Translations under genes and position numbers: made by a program | Notes under the pieces: model-generated | Seen by the model: only the letters and a program-made list of their open reading frames with translations | What the model was told of the DNA's origin: nothing | Database searches by the model: none | Source: Acidobacteriota bacterium | GTDB taxonomy: Bacteria; Acidobacteriota; Vicinamibacteria; Vicinamibacterales; UBA2999 | Length of the DNA stretch: 64,000 nucleotides | Assembly: GCA_016871195.1 (NCBI GenBank) | Contig: VFZN01000004.1 | Coordinates: forward strand, 124,001-188,000 | Direction: 5' to 3' | Shown: positions 43,809 to 51,997 of the stretch, in pieces | Position numbering within the stretch: position 1 is the first letter of the stretch | Layout of the letters: each line of letters opens with the position of its first letter

Positions 43809-44489
43809 CTAGCGCCCGCCGAACTGCAGCGACAGGCTACCGCTGACACCTCGCAGGTGCGGGCGCACGACGTCGGCGGCTCCCACGAAGCGGTAGCCGA
43901 CGCCGCCTTCCACCCGCAGCCACCGGTTCACATTCCAGAAGGCGTTGAGCTGGGGTTCGGCGACTCCGATGTTGTCGTAGAGCAGCACGGGCGTCGAACC
44001 TGACGCCATCGAGGGGCGCCCCGTGCGCGGGTCGGGGCGGCCCGGGCCGCCCGGCAGACCCCACTCGCTCAGGGGACGCGTGATGGTGGCCGTGCCGAGC
44101 CCCAGGAACAGCCCCGGCGTCAGGCCGGCCGTCTGCGTCCCGCCGATGCTGAACTTCATCAGCCCACCGACATACTGCAGTTCGAAATCGCGCTCGCGGT
44201 TGGCCAGCACGTAACCGGCCGCACCGACAAACAGCGTGCGGTCAAGCTGCCACCCGGCCGAGGCCCCGACCAGCGTGGCCGCGCGGTCGTTCACTGTCGT
44301 GATGCGCACTTCGGGCGCGAAGACCAACCCGTTGTGCATCTGGCGCACCTGCATGGACGAGGTGGCCTGGGCGGCCGCAGTGGTGGCGGTGGTGGCCGGC
44401 TGCGCATGGGCGAGGCCGACGGAGGCCGCGGCGATGATCGCCACAGCCGTCAGGGGTCGCATCGAGCGGAGGAGGATAACCGCACTCAT
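43809..44489 (-). CDS. Secreted beta-barrel-like protein of unknown function
   Basis: A 226-aa protein with a signal peptide (MRPLTAVAIIAAASVGLAHAQ from residue 10). Strand-like repeats such as ATLVGASAGWQLDRTLFVGAA and LMKFSIGGTQTAGLTPGLFL follow, with a loop rich in Gly and Pro (LPGGPGRPDPRTGRPS). The ending SGSLSLQFGGR lacks the terminal aromatic residue of most barrels. ATG 44489 overlaps the stop of the PEGA gene (ATGA), so the two are coupled and may act together at the cell surface. Confidence 0.7.
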   Translation of the reverse strand: MSAVILLRSMRPLTAVAIIAAASVGLAHAQPATTATTAAAQATSSMQVRQMHNGLVFAPEVRITTVNDRAATLVGASAGWQLDRTLFVGAAGYVLANRERDFELQYVGGLMKFSIGGTQTAGLTPGLFLGLGTATITRPLSEWGLPGGPGRPDPRTGRPSMASGSTPVLLYDNIGVAEPQLNAFWNVNRWLRVEGGVGYRFVGAADVVRPHLRGVSGSLSLQFGGR

Positions 44490-45523
44490 CGCGAGAGACT
44501 CACGTTGAGGGTGATCGTTTCGCCGGCCCGCACGTCGACGGTGCGGCGGTAGGGCGCGCGGCCTCCGACGCTGATCTCGATGGTGTGCGTGCCCTCGGGC
44601 AGTTCGACCAGAATCGGTCCGGTGCCTTCGGGGGCGCTCCACTCTTCGCCGTCAATCATCAGACGGGCATCGGTCGGCTGCACCCGAATCGACACGCTGC
44701 CGAAGCCGGCGACGTGGTGTTCGGGGTCGGCTGGCGCGGCGGGGCGGGTGCCCATCGGCCCCATCGGGAACGGCAACTGCCCCATGCCCCCCGGAGCCGG
44801 CATCTGGGGCGGCGGCATCTGCGGCATCCGGCGCATGTCAGGCATCGGCGGCAGGGACTGACGTCCCATGGCCGACGGGCGCGGACCCGAATACTCGCCG
44901 GGCGGCAGCGGCTGCATGTCGAGCCGCACGTCGAGGGTGGCGTTGGGCCTGAACAGCAGACGCTGCGATTCGGTGCGGTAGCCGTCGAGATAGATGGTCA
45001 CCTCGTGCTCGCCGGGTTCCACCTGCAGGCGCTGGAAGAATCCGTCGAAATCATCGACGAGACCGGCGAGGGCTCCGTCAATGTAGACCTCGGCCTGTCG
45101 CGGCCTCACCTGCAGGCGTGCCGAGCCGAATGGCTGACCCCAGCCGCCCCAGCCGGGACCCCAGCCGCCGCCCCATCCGCCGCCCCAGGCGCCGGGACCG
45201 TACCAGCCCTGCCCGTACCAGGGGCCGCCGGCAAAGCCCCAACCCATCCAGAGCGGATCGTAGAAGCCATACCCCCAGCCCCTGTAGAACGAGGCCGGAT
45301 AGGCGCGACGTATGCCGACGCCGACACCCACGCGGGCACGGGGGGCGACGACGACGGGACGGGCGGGCACGGGGCGCACGACAACGGGGGGACGTCCACC
45401 TCCGCCACCTCCACCACCGGGTCGGCCCCGGCGCTGTGCATCGGCCGAGAGGGGCCAGACGAGGGTCAGGGCCAGTGCGGTCAGGGGAAGCAGCAGGCGG
45501 AACGACAGGCGTTGCGGATTCAT
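44486..45523 (-). CDS. Secreted PEGA-domain protein with Gly/Trp/Tyr-rich linker
   Basis: A 345-aa protein. A signal peptide (residues 1-29) and a GRPGGGGGGGGRPP stretch come first. A linker at about residues 78-132 is very rich in Gly, Trp and Tyr. Two PEGA-type beta-sandwich domains follow, SARLQVRPRQAEVYIDGALAG and FGSVSIRVQPTDARLMIDGE, each ending with a VEPGEHEVTIYLDGY or LPEGTHTIEISVGGR segment. PEGA domains usually occur in surface proteins. It is translationally coupled to the next barrel-like gene. Confidence 0.85.
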   Translation of the reverse strand: MNPQRLSFRLLLPLTALALTLVWPLSADAQRRGRPGGGGGGGGRPPVVVRPVPARPVVVAPRARVGVGVGIRRAYPASFYRGWGYGFYDPLWMGWGFAGGPWYGQGWYGPGAWGGGWGGGWGPGWGGWGQPFGSARLQVRPRQAEVYIDGALAGLVDDFDGFFQRLQVEPGEHEVTIYLDGYRTESQRLLFRPNATLDVRLDMQPLPPGEYSGPRPSAMGRQSLPPMPDMRRMPQMPPPQMPAPGGMGQLPFPMGPMGTRPAAPADPEHHVAGFGSVSIRVQPTDARLMIDGEEWSAPEGTGPILVELPEGTHTIEISVGGRAPYRRTVDVRAGETITLNVSLSR

Positions 45524-45610
45524 GGGGCACTCTCCAGACTGCAGGCGGCTATCGCCCTCCGTAGCAAGGGGTGTGCCAGCCTGTGCTGACCTCGTGCGGT
45601 GACACGCCCC

Positions 45611-47143
45611 TCACGGCCAGGTGCGTCGGAGTTCCTCGATGAATGCCCGACGGATGTCGCGGAACTCCTCGACACCCGTCACGCCGTCAGCCGTGCGAGT
45701 CAGGAAGGCCATGTTGGCCTCGCGTCCGGTCAGCAGGAATTCGGGCAGGGACACGGCGTATGACATCTCAGGGGCGAGCGGGGTGCCGTTCACCTGCCAG
45801 CCCGTCGATGTCGACGTCACGGCAGCGCTGTGGTGCAGATATCCGCCTTCTCCGGCATTCCGTCGCCCGGCCTCAAGCACCCGCTGCAGCAGGGCTCCGG
45901 ACATCTGCACGCGTACGATCTTCCCCCCGAAGGGCATGACCCGGATAACGTCGTACTCGGTGAGCGGGCCCGGTGGGATCACATCATCGATGCGGACTGA
46001 CCCGCCATTGAGCAGCCCGATGGCGGCCCCCGTTTCGCGCACCATGCCGGCCACGATGAGATCCGTAAGCTGTCCCGTGCGATTGCGCACGACCGACTCG
46101 CGTCCGTCGAGCGATATCGGTAGCGTCACCACCGCCGCTTCCGGAGTGAAGCCGTCGCGCCGGAACGCGTTGTAGGCCGTGGCGGTCCACTGTTCCACGC
46201 GCCGCGCGACGGTGCGGTCGGGCTGCACCCGTTCGTCGAGCGGCAGCAGCCGCGACTCGACCACGGGGCGCGTCCCCTCAGCGCCGAACGTCATCGACAC
46301 CACGGCCAGTGAGCGGGCGTTGGCGTCGGCTTTCACGATGGGCGTCAGCCGTGCGCCTCGCCGGAGCAGCCAGTTTTCGTGTTCGTGGCCGCCGACAATG
46401 AGATCGATCTCGGGCAGGGCCTCGACCAGCGCGGCGTCTTCCTCGAGCGTGAGATGGGAGATGACGACGACCGCGTCGAGGGGGCGGGGCAGGGCGGTTA
46501 CGGCCTGACGGACCGATTCGACCGCGGGACGATACCGCACCCACGGGCGCGGGTTGGCGTCGGTGACCACGCCGGTGAGGCCAATGCGCAGGGCGCGTCC
46601 ATGCACCGTCACGGGCACCATCACGCCGGGGGTGGTTTTTGGAAATGGCTGCCCCTGCGCGTCGGTGACGTTGCTGACGATGACCTGAAAGCGCGCCTCC
46701 TCGAGTCGGGCGCGGAAGGCCGCTTCGGCCACATCGAACTCGTGATTGCCGAGCGTAGCGAACTGCAGACCCGTGGCGTTGAGCACATCGACCATCTGTC
46801 GTCCGGCCAGAGGCGTGCCGTCGACCCTGGCGGTGCCCAGAGCCGAGGGTGAGAGGAAGTCGCCGCCGAGGGTGGTGATGACCGGCGTCGCTGACTGGCG
46901 CAGTGCAGCGAACGCCGTGGCGACGCGGGCCAGACCGCCCGAGCGGCCGCTATCGAGTGCGCCGATTTCATACACATCGTTGATGTGGGCCAGCGTGACG
47001 GTGGTTGTCGCGGCGACGCTGGCCACGGCCTGCCCCGGGGACGGCGTGCGTGTGGCGGCACCACTCGAGACACAGGCCTGCAGCACGCCCGCGAGCGACA
47101 GGGAAAGCAGGGAACGGAGGAGGGAGCGTCGCATCGTGCGCAT
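45611..47143 (-). CDS. 5'-nucleotidase/UDP-sugar hydrolase family lipoprotein (UshA-like)
   Basis: A 510-aa protein. The lipobox LQAC (Cys24) predicts lipid anchoring. The metallophosphoesterase domain shows LAHINDVYEI (metal Asp/His), LGGDFLSPSALG, TLGNHEFDV, VISHLTLEEDAALVEALPEIDLIVGGHEHENW. The C-terminal 5'-nucleotidase domain has AAIGLLNGGSVRIDDVIPPG and ITEYDVIRVMPFGGKIVRVQMSG-type elements. It would dephosphorylate extracellular nucleotides or hydrolyse UDP-sugars. GGAGA precedes ATG 47143. Confidence 0.92.
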   Translation of the reverse strand: MRTMRRSLLRSLLSLSLAGVLQACVSSGAATRTPSPGQAVASVAATTTVTLAHINDVYEIGALDSGRSGGLARVATAFAALRQSATPVITTLGGDFLSPSALGTARVDGTPLAGRQMVDVLNATGLQFATLGNHEFDVAEAAFRARLEEARFQVIVSNVTDAQGQPFPKTTPGVMVPVTVHGRALRIGLTGVVTDANPRPWVRYRPAVESVRQAVTALPRPLDAVVVISHLTLEEDAALVEALPEIDLIVGGHEHENWLLRRGARLTPIVKADANARSLAVVSMTFGAEGTRPVVESRLLPLDERVQPDRTVARRVEQWTATAYNAFRRDGFTPEAAVVTLPISLDGRESVVRNRTGQLTDLIVAGMVRETGAAIGLLNGGSVRIDDVIPPGPLTEYDVIRVMPFGGKIVRVQMSGALLQRVLEAGRRNAGEGGYLHHSAAVTSTSTGWQVNGTPLAPEMSYAVSLPEFLLTGREANMAFLTRTADGVTGVEEFRDIRRAFIEELRRTWP

Positions 47144-47170
47144 CTTGGGGATTCTCCGGACGCAGATCGT

Positions 47171-48037
47171 TCAGGCGGATGCCCGGCGCGCACGCCGCTC
47201 TTTAAGGGCGCGGGGCAGGGCTCGTGTGATGACCGCGCGCACCGAGGCGGTTAACTCCGTGAGTTCGGCCGCGCGGTGCTCGAGACGGTCGACGCGGTGC
47301 AGCGATGCCGAGAGCGCGGCGCGGATCAACTCCGGGTGATCCGCCAGCCCTTCCAGCACGCCGATGCCGCAGGTATCCGCGGCCGAGAACATGTGGGCTG
47401 CGCCGGCCACCGACTGGGCCACGGCAAAGACCTCGCCGACACCGGGACACGCCTTGGACGTGACGTCGTGCAGCACAAGAATCCCGTCCGGTGCCAGGGC
47501 CCCGGCACAGGTCACGGTGTCCCAGAGGCAGCCGGCGAAGGTATGGTCGCCGTCCACGAGAATGACATCAAACTGCCGTCCGGTCAGCCAACGCTGGAAG
47601 TCGGGCGTGCGCGTGTCGAGGTCCGCAAACTCGAGGCCGAGGTGTTCGATGCACCAGTCGATGCGCATCTGCTGCGAGGCGACCAGGCCGCGACGCTGGT
47701 AGTCGAGGTTGTCGACTGCCGCCAGCAAAGCCGTGATGCCGTGGCGGGCCCACAGGCGCGAGAGAAAAATGAGTGTGGCGCAGCTGCCGACGCCGATCTC
47801 GAGGTAGCGCACCGGGCGGTCACCGAACCGCGTCAGCAGGTCGTTGGCCAGCCGATCAAGTTCCTCAGGTATCTGCTGTAGTTCGAGGCCGCCCTCGACG
47901 CTGGTCCTGAAGTAGGCCGCGTTGTTGGCGCCCAGTCCGCGAATGGTGTCGACCAGCGGCGGGCCGGGTATCAGCGGTGCGGCGTCAAGGCGGCGCAGGG
48001 CATCGTCAAAGGAGAGCGCAGTCGTCTGGGGGGGCAT
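47171..48037 (-). CDS. Class I SAM-dependent methyltransferase-like protein
   Basis: A 288-aa protein. The Rossmann methyltransferase core is visible: PVRYLEIGVGSCATLIFLSRLW (SAM loop), LLAAVDNLDYQRR, FDVILVDGDHTFAGCLWDTVTCAGALAPDGILVLHDV. The GDHT and LHDV pattern is that of the methyltransferase_24 / cephalosporin hydroxylase-like group, often found with polysaccharide or small-molecule modification. ATG 48037 has GAGGG about 10 bases upstream; GTG 48091 is an alternative. The substrate is unknown. Confidence 0.8.
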   Translation of the reverse strand: MPPQTTALSFDDALRRLDAAPLIPGPPLVDTIRGLGANNAAYFRTSVEGGLELQQIPEELDRLANDLLTRFGDRPVRYLEIGVGSCATLIFLSRLWARHGITALLAAVDNLDYQRRGLVASQQMRIDWCIEHLGLEFADLDTRTPDFQRWLTGRQFDVILVDGDHTFAGCLWDTVTCAGALAPDGILVLHDVTSKACPGVGEVFAVAQSVAGAAHMFSAADTCGIGVLEGLADHPELIRAALSASLHRVDRLEHRAAELTELTASVRAVITRALPRALKERRARRASA

Positions 48038-48111
48038 GGGATTGACGCCCTCATGGTGCGTGAACCGGCGTGACAACGCAAGTGCCGTCACGCCGTGTGA
48101 CCGCGAGACGG

Positions 48112-48636
48112 TCAGTTGGCGACGGCCGCCTGCAGGTTGAGGCTGATCTTCACGTCCTCGCCGATGCGCACGCCATCGGTTTCAAGCGCGGCGTTCCAGG
48201 TGAGGCCGAAATCCTTGCGGTTGATCGTGAGTGCCGACTCGAACGCGAGCTTGTCGTTGCCCCACGGGTCACGGGCCGTACCGAGATAGGTCACGGGGAA
48301 GACCACCGGGCGGGTGATGTCACGGATGGTGAGGTCGCCGGCGACGTCGAAGTGCCCGCCGGCCGGCGTGATGCTGCGGCTGACGAAGGTCATCGTCGGG
48401 AAACGCTCGACCGAGAAGAATTCGTCTGATCGCAGATGGGCGTCGCGGTCGGACTGGGTCGTGTCGATGCTCGCGGTCTGCACCGTCACCGAGACCGAGG
48501 ACTGGGCCGGTGCGGCGTCGTCGAACTGAATCGTGCCGGCAAACGACGAGAAGCGGCCGCTGACCTTCGTGATGAGATGGCGCACCTGAAAGGTGACTTC
48601 CGAGTGAGCGGGATCGAAGGCATGGGTCCGGGACAT
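48112..48636 (-). CDS. YceI-family lipid-binding-type protein
   Basis: A 174-aa protein with YceI signatures throughout: THAFDPAHSEVTFQVRHLITKVSGRF, IDTTQSDRDAHLRSDEFF, FPTMTFVSRSI, and LTINRKDFGLTWN. YceI proteins form a barrel that binds a long hydrophobic molecule such as a polyisoprenoid. No signal peptide is present, so this one is cytoplasmic. AGGAG lies 8 bases before ATG 48636. It is 55 bases downstream of a MarR gene, its likely regulator. Confidence 0.93.
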   Translation of the reverse strand: MSRTHAFDPAHSEVTFQVRHLITKVSGRFSSFAGTIQFDDAAPAQSSVSVTVQTASIDTTQSDRDAHLRSDEFFSVERFPTMTFVSRSITPAGGHFDVAGDLTIRDITRPVVFPVTYLGTARDPWGNDKLAFESALTINRKDFGLTWNAALETDGVRIGEDVKISLNLQAAVAN

Positions 48637-48691
48637 GACGGAAACTCCTGTGAGGTGAATGACTGCATGAACCAACGGGAATGGATGACCG

Positions 48692-49159
48692 TTACGCTCG
48701 CGCGCGGGCCAGGGCCAGCGTGTCGATGAGGACACGCAGAGCCGGCCGCCCCAGGTGCGACAGCTGACGCCGGTTGAGGGCTTCGACAGGGGCATCGAGG
48801 GTCTCGAGCAGCCGCAGCCTGTCCGACGTGATGACGGTGGTGACAAAGCGACGGTCGTCGGTGCCGCGGCTCCGGCGGATGAGTCCCGCCGCTTCCATCC
48901 GATCGAGCAGCCTGGTGACGTCGGGCACGCTGGTGACCATGCGTGCCCCGATGGCCGACCGGCACAGCCCGTCGGCACCGGCGCCCCGCAGGATGCGGAG
49001 CACGTTGTACTGGGTCGGGGTGATGCTGGCCGGCTTGACGGCCTGTGCGAGGGCGTGATCGAGCAGCGCAGCGGTGCGGGCGATGCTGAGCATGGCTTCT
49101 GTCTCGGCACTCGGAAACGGGCAGGTCTGCTTCAGTTCGGCCTGCAGGGCGCTACGCAT
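48692..49159 (-). CDS. MarR-family transcriptional regulator
   Basis: A 155-aa protein. The winged-helix core is clear: ITPTQYNVLRILRGAGADGL, RSAIGARMVTSVPDVTRLLDRMEAAGLIRRSR (recognition helix) and GTDDRRFVTTVITSDRLRLL (wing). ATG 49159 gives the usual short N-terminal helix (ALQAELKQT); GTG 49195 is an in-frame alternative. It probably controls the yceI gene that follows, and perhaps itself. An inverted repeat (49293-49310) upstream could be a binding site. Confidence 0.9.
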   Translation of the reverse strand: MRSALQAELKQTCPFPSAETEAMLSIARTAALLDHALAQAVKPASITPTQYNVLRILRGAGADGLCRSAIGARMVTSVPDVTRLLDRMEAAGLIRRSRGTDDRRFVTTVITSDRLRLLETLDAPVEALNRRQLSHLGRPALRVLIDTLALARARA

Positions 49160-49257
49160 GTCGCCACAACAGGTGTGACGACGACTGATGTCCACACAAA
49201 TACTCTGCCGGTCGGGTCAGGGCGGCGCCGTCGATCGCGGGCATCCCGCACCGGGCC

Positions 49258-49287
49258 TTGACACGGGGGGGACCCGCTGTTTATCAT
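49258..49287 (+). promoter_or_regulatory. Sigma70-like promoter of metA
   Basis: TTGACA (49258-49263, a perfect -35) is followed after 18 bases by TATCAT (49282-49287, five of six -10 matches). Transcription would start near 49294, just ahead of the SAM riboswitch. Confidence 0.7.
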
Positions 49288-49292
49288 CTGTT

Positions 49293-49310
49293 TATCCACA
49301 TACGTGGATA
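49293..49310. repeat. Inverted repeat TATCCAC-N4-GTGGATA at the metA transcription start
   Basis: A perfect 7-bp inverted repeat with a 4-base centre in an AT-rich patch between the divergent marR and metA genes. It covers the predicted metA start point. It may be a regulator site or a 5' hairpin. Confidence 0.5.
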
Positions 49311-49415
49311 TTCATCAAGAGTGGCCGAGGAACCGGGTCCGATGACGCCACGGCAGCCGGGCAGCAGTGCTGCGACGGTGCCCACTCCCGCCCCGCACTG
49401 CCGGGGAGAGATGAG
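49311..49415 (+). promoter_or_regulatory. SAM-I (S-box) riboswitch upstream of metA
   Basis: The SAM-I pattern is complete. P1 is TTCATC (49311-49316) with GATGAG (49410-49415). Conserved core blocks are AAGAGTGGCCGAGGAACCGG, CCGATGA and CGGCAGCC. P3 has an internal gcagca/tgctgc hairpin closing at CGGTGCC. P4 is ctcccg...cggggag at 49385-49407. The aptamer ends 5 bases before the metA ATG, and the likely Shine-Dalgarno (GGAGAG, 49405-49410) lies inside P4/P1. Binding of S-adenosylmethionine would therefore block translation start rather than form a separate terminator. Confidence 0.9.
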
Positions 49416-49420
49416 CGGTC

Positions 49421-50347
49421 ATGGGTCTGTCCACTTCCACTGCCACGCCCGTGCGCGTGGGACTCGTCAATTTGATGCCAGATGCTGCCCTGCGGGCCAC
49501 CGAGCGCCAGTTCCTGCGCCTGGTCCAGGGCACCCCGCTCGATTGCCGGGTGGACGTGCTGCGCGCTACGCTGCCCGGCCTCGACCGCGGGCCGGCCGTC
49601 GCCGATGCGCTGGCATCACGCTATGTGCCCATCGATCGCCTGCTCGATGCCGACCCCGATGCGCTCATCGTGACCGGGACGAACGTGGCGGCGGCCGATG
49701 TGTCGGCGCATCCGGTGTTCCCAGAGATGGCGCGCGTGTTCGACTGGGCCGAGACACAGCAGGTGCCGCTACTCACCTCGTGCCTGGCCTCGCATGCATG
49801 GCTGCAGCATCGACGGGGCACCGTGCGCACCACGCTGCCCGACAAGCGCTGGGGCGTGTATGCGCATCGCGTGACCCGTCGCGCGCATCCGCTGGCCCAG
49901 GGACTGCCGTTCACCTTCGATGCGCCACACTCGCGTCACAACACTGTGCACCACCGCGAGTGGGAAGCCGCGGGCCTCGAGGTTGTGGCCACCACCACGG
50001 ATGGCGAGGTGCACGCGGCGGCCAGCGCCGACGGGGCGCGGGTCGTGTGCCTGCAGGGGCATCCCGAGTACGACACCGCCAGTCTGCTGAAAGAGTACGC
50101 GCGCGAGTGGCAGCGCGCCGGGGCGGGCGACCGTGACGTGCCGCCGGTGCCTCGGGGATATCTCTCGCCCGAGGCTCAGGCGCTGCTGGCGGCCTTCCGG
50201 TGGCAGGCCACGCGTGCCCGTGACTGCGGCAGCCCGCTGCCCCCGTTCCCCGAAGAGGCCATCGTCCCGCTGCTGCGCAACACCTGGCGCGAGCCTGCGC
50301 GCGTGTTCTTCCGCAACTGGCTCGAACGCGTGGCGCGCCGGGCCTGA
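49421..50347 (+). CDS. metA: Homoserine O-acyltransferase (MetA family)
   Basis: A 308-aa protein. MetA signatures are LVNLMPDAALRATERQFLRL near the N-terminus, LLTSCLASHAWLQH with the nucleophile Cys121, and GHPEYD with His214 and Glu216 of the catalytic set. It acylates L-homoserine (with succinyl-CoA or acetyl-CoA; MetA enzymes differ in donor) in the first committed step of methionine synthesis. A SAM-I riboswitch and a sigma70-like promoter precede it, so it is under methionine-pathway feedback. No other met gene is adjacent. Confidence 0.93.
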   Translation: MGLSTSTATPVRVGLVNLMPDAALRATERQFLRLVQGTPLDCRVDVLRATLPGLDRGPAVADALASRYVPIDRLLDADPDALIVTGTNVAAADVSAHPVFPEMARVFDWAETQQVPLLTSCLASHAWLQHRRGTVRTTLPDKRWGVYAHRVTRRAHPLAQGLPFTFDAPHSRHNTVHHREWEAAGLEVVATTTDGEVHAAASADGARVVCLQGHPEYDTASLLKEYAREWQRAGAGDRDVPPVPRGYLSPEAQALLAAFRWQATRARDCGSPLPPFPEEAIVPLLRNTWREPARVFFRNWLERVARRA

Positions 50348-50611
50348 GGCGCCGCCGGGGGCCCGCGTCGCGTGCCGACATGTCACCCTGCAGGTCACCC
50401 CGGGCACGCGCGTCCGGCACATGCGCCGTACTGACCTGTGGCAATACACCCTCAGCAGAGCGGGTCCGCTCGCAATCCGACGGGGTACGAGCAGCGCCAG
50501 TGCCACCGCGGATAGGCATCGGCCCCGGCCGGTGCTAGGCTACGCACACCCGTGCGCGCCATCGCGTCGCGTGGCGATCACGGCAACCGTCCGGAAGGCA
50601 TGAGGAGACCT

Positions 50612-51997
50612 ATGAAGAGACGATGGTGGCTGACCGCTGCGGCAGCGGTGCTGCTGGCTGCGGCGGTGGAGCGCGTGCTGGCGCAGCCGGCACGTCCTGC
50701 GTCCCCGCGACGCCTGGCGCTTGTGGGCGGCATGCTGCTCGATGGCTATGACGCGCCGCCGCTGCACCACGCGGCCGTGCTCATCGAGGGCGATCGCATT
50801 GTGCGCGTGGGTCCTGCCGCGTCGACGCCTGTGCCCGAGGGCTATACCGTCATCGACACCAGCGGACGCACGATGATGCCAGGCCTGATCGAACTGCATG
50901 CCCACCTCGTACTGCTCGGGCACGGCAACTATGCGACGTGGTTCCCCTGGATCGACCGCAACGGCGGTGACCCGATGCTCCGCACCGTCATGACCACGGC
51001 CGCCGCGCAGCTGCTCGATGCGGGCATCACCTCGGCGGTCGATCTGGGAGCACCGCTCGAGGCCAGCCTCGCGGTGCGCCGCGACATCGACACGGGCAAG
51101 GCGCGCGGTCCCCGCATGCTGATGAGCGGGCCCTGGATCACACGGACGCCGGCCGTGTTTCCCGAGAGCTACCAGATTGCCGTTGATTCGCCCGAGGCGG
51201 CCGCACGCGCGGTGACGCACCTGGCCGATGCGGGCGTCGACGTGATCAAGGCGCACAGTGGCCTGCGGCGGGAAGACTATGTGGCGATTGCCGAGACTGC
51301 CCATCGACGGGGTCTGCGGGTGCATGCGCATGTCTATGCCGAGCACGACGTGCGCAATGCCCTTGAGACGGGTATCGATGTGCTGCAGCATGCCGGGTCG
51401 GCAGGCACCGCGCCGCCGTACAGTGCCGCGCTCATCACCGATATTGCCAATGCCGGCCGGCCCGTCGTGATCACGGCCGCGCACCGCAGCTGGATCTATC
51501 CCGATACGGCGGCGTTTCCCGAGCGATTGCAGGATCCGGCACTGGCGCGGTCGATACCGCCGGCGATCTGGCGCGAGATTCAGGACTCGACCACCGCCTG
51601 GCGGGCGCTGCCGTACTTTGCGCGCACCGACCGTGAAGTGCTGTATCGCGATCGCGGCGTGCGCCAGTTCATCGAATCGGGTGCGGTGCTCGGCATGGGC
51701 ACCGACTCGGGCACGCCGCTCAACTTCCACACCGAGGCCCTGTGGCGCGAAGCGAAGGTGCACGCCGATCTGGGGATGAGCCCGATGCGGGTCATTTCGG
51801 CGCTGACGCGCGTGGGGGCGACCGTGCTCGGCCGCCAGCGCGACCTCGGGACGATTGAGCCCGGCAAGCTGGCCGATGTCATTGTGCTGCAGGGCAATCC
51901 GCTGTTCGACGTCACCGCGCTGGCCCATGTCGAGACGGTCGTCAAGGGCGGCGTCATCGAGAAGCGACCGGCGACCGGTCAGGAGGTACGACGATGA
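50612..51997 (+). CDS. Exported amidohydrolase-family protein (imidazolonepropionase/prolidase-like)
   Basis: A 461-aa protein with a signal peptide (MKRRWWLTAAAAVLLAAAVERVLAQ). The metal-dependent hydrolase barrel shows PGLIELHAHLVLLG (two metal His), DVIKAHSG (bridging Lys position), GLRVHAHVYAE, and VLGMGTDSGTPLNFHTE (catalytic Asp). The ending LGTIEPGKLADVIVLQGNP is typical of the composite domain. GAGGAG at 50602-50607 fixes ATG 50612. It overlaps the penicillin acylase gene by ATGA. Secreted members often cleave N-acyl amino acids or lactones; the substrate here is inferred only from context. Confidence 0.88.
   Translation: MKRRWWLTAAAAVLLAAAVERVLAQPARPASPRRLALVGGMLLDGYDAPPLHHAAVLIEGDRIVRVGPAASTPVPEGYTVIDTSGRTMMPGLIELHAHLVLLGHGNYATWFPWIDRNGGDPMLRTVMTTAAAQLLDAGITSAVDLGAPLEASLAVRRDIDTGKARGPRMLMSGPWITRTPAVFPESYQIAVDSPEAAARAVTHLADAGVDVIKAHSGLRREDYVAIAETAHRRGLRVHAHVYAEHDVRNALETGIDVLQHAGSAGTAPPYSAALITDIANAGRPVVITAAHRSWIYPDTAAFPERLQDPALARSIPPAIWREIQDSTTAWRALPYFARTDREVLYRDRGVRQFIESGAVLGMGTDSGTPLNFHTEALWREAKVHADLGMSPMRVISALTRVGATVLGRQRDLGTIEPGKLADVIVLQGNPLFDVTALAHVETVVKGGVIEKRPATGQEVRR

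Noticed and set aside
45110-45430. Repetitive GC-rich stretch as a CRISPR or DNA repeat array
   Set aside because: It is the coding sequence of the Gly/Trp-rich linker of the PEGA protein; there are no regular repeats with spacers.
50348-50611. A tRNA or small RNA in the longest gene-free stretch
   Set aside because: No cloverleaf, strong hairpin or promoter was visible in these 264 bases; it appears to be the leader of the amidohydrolase operon.
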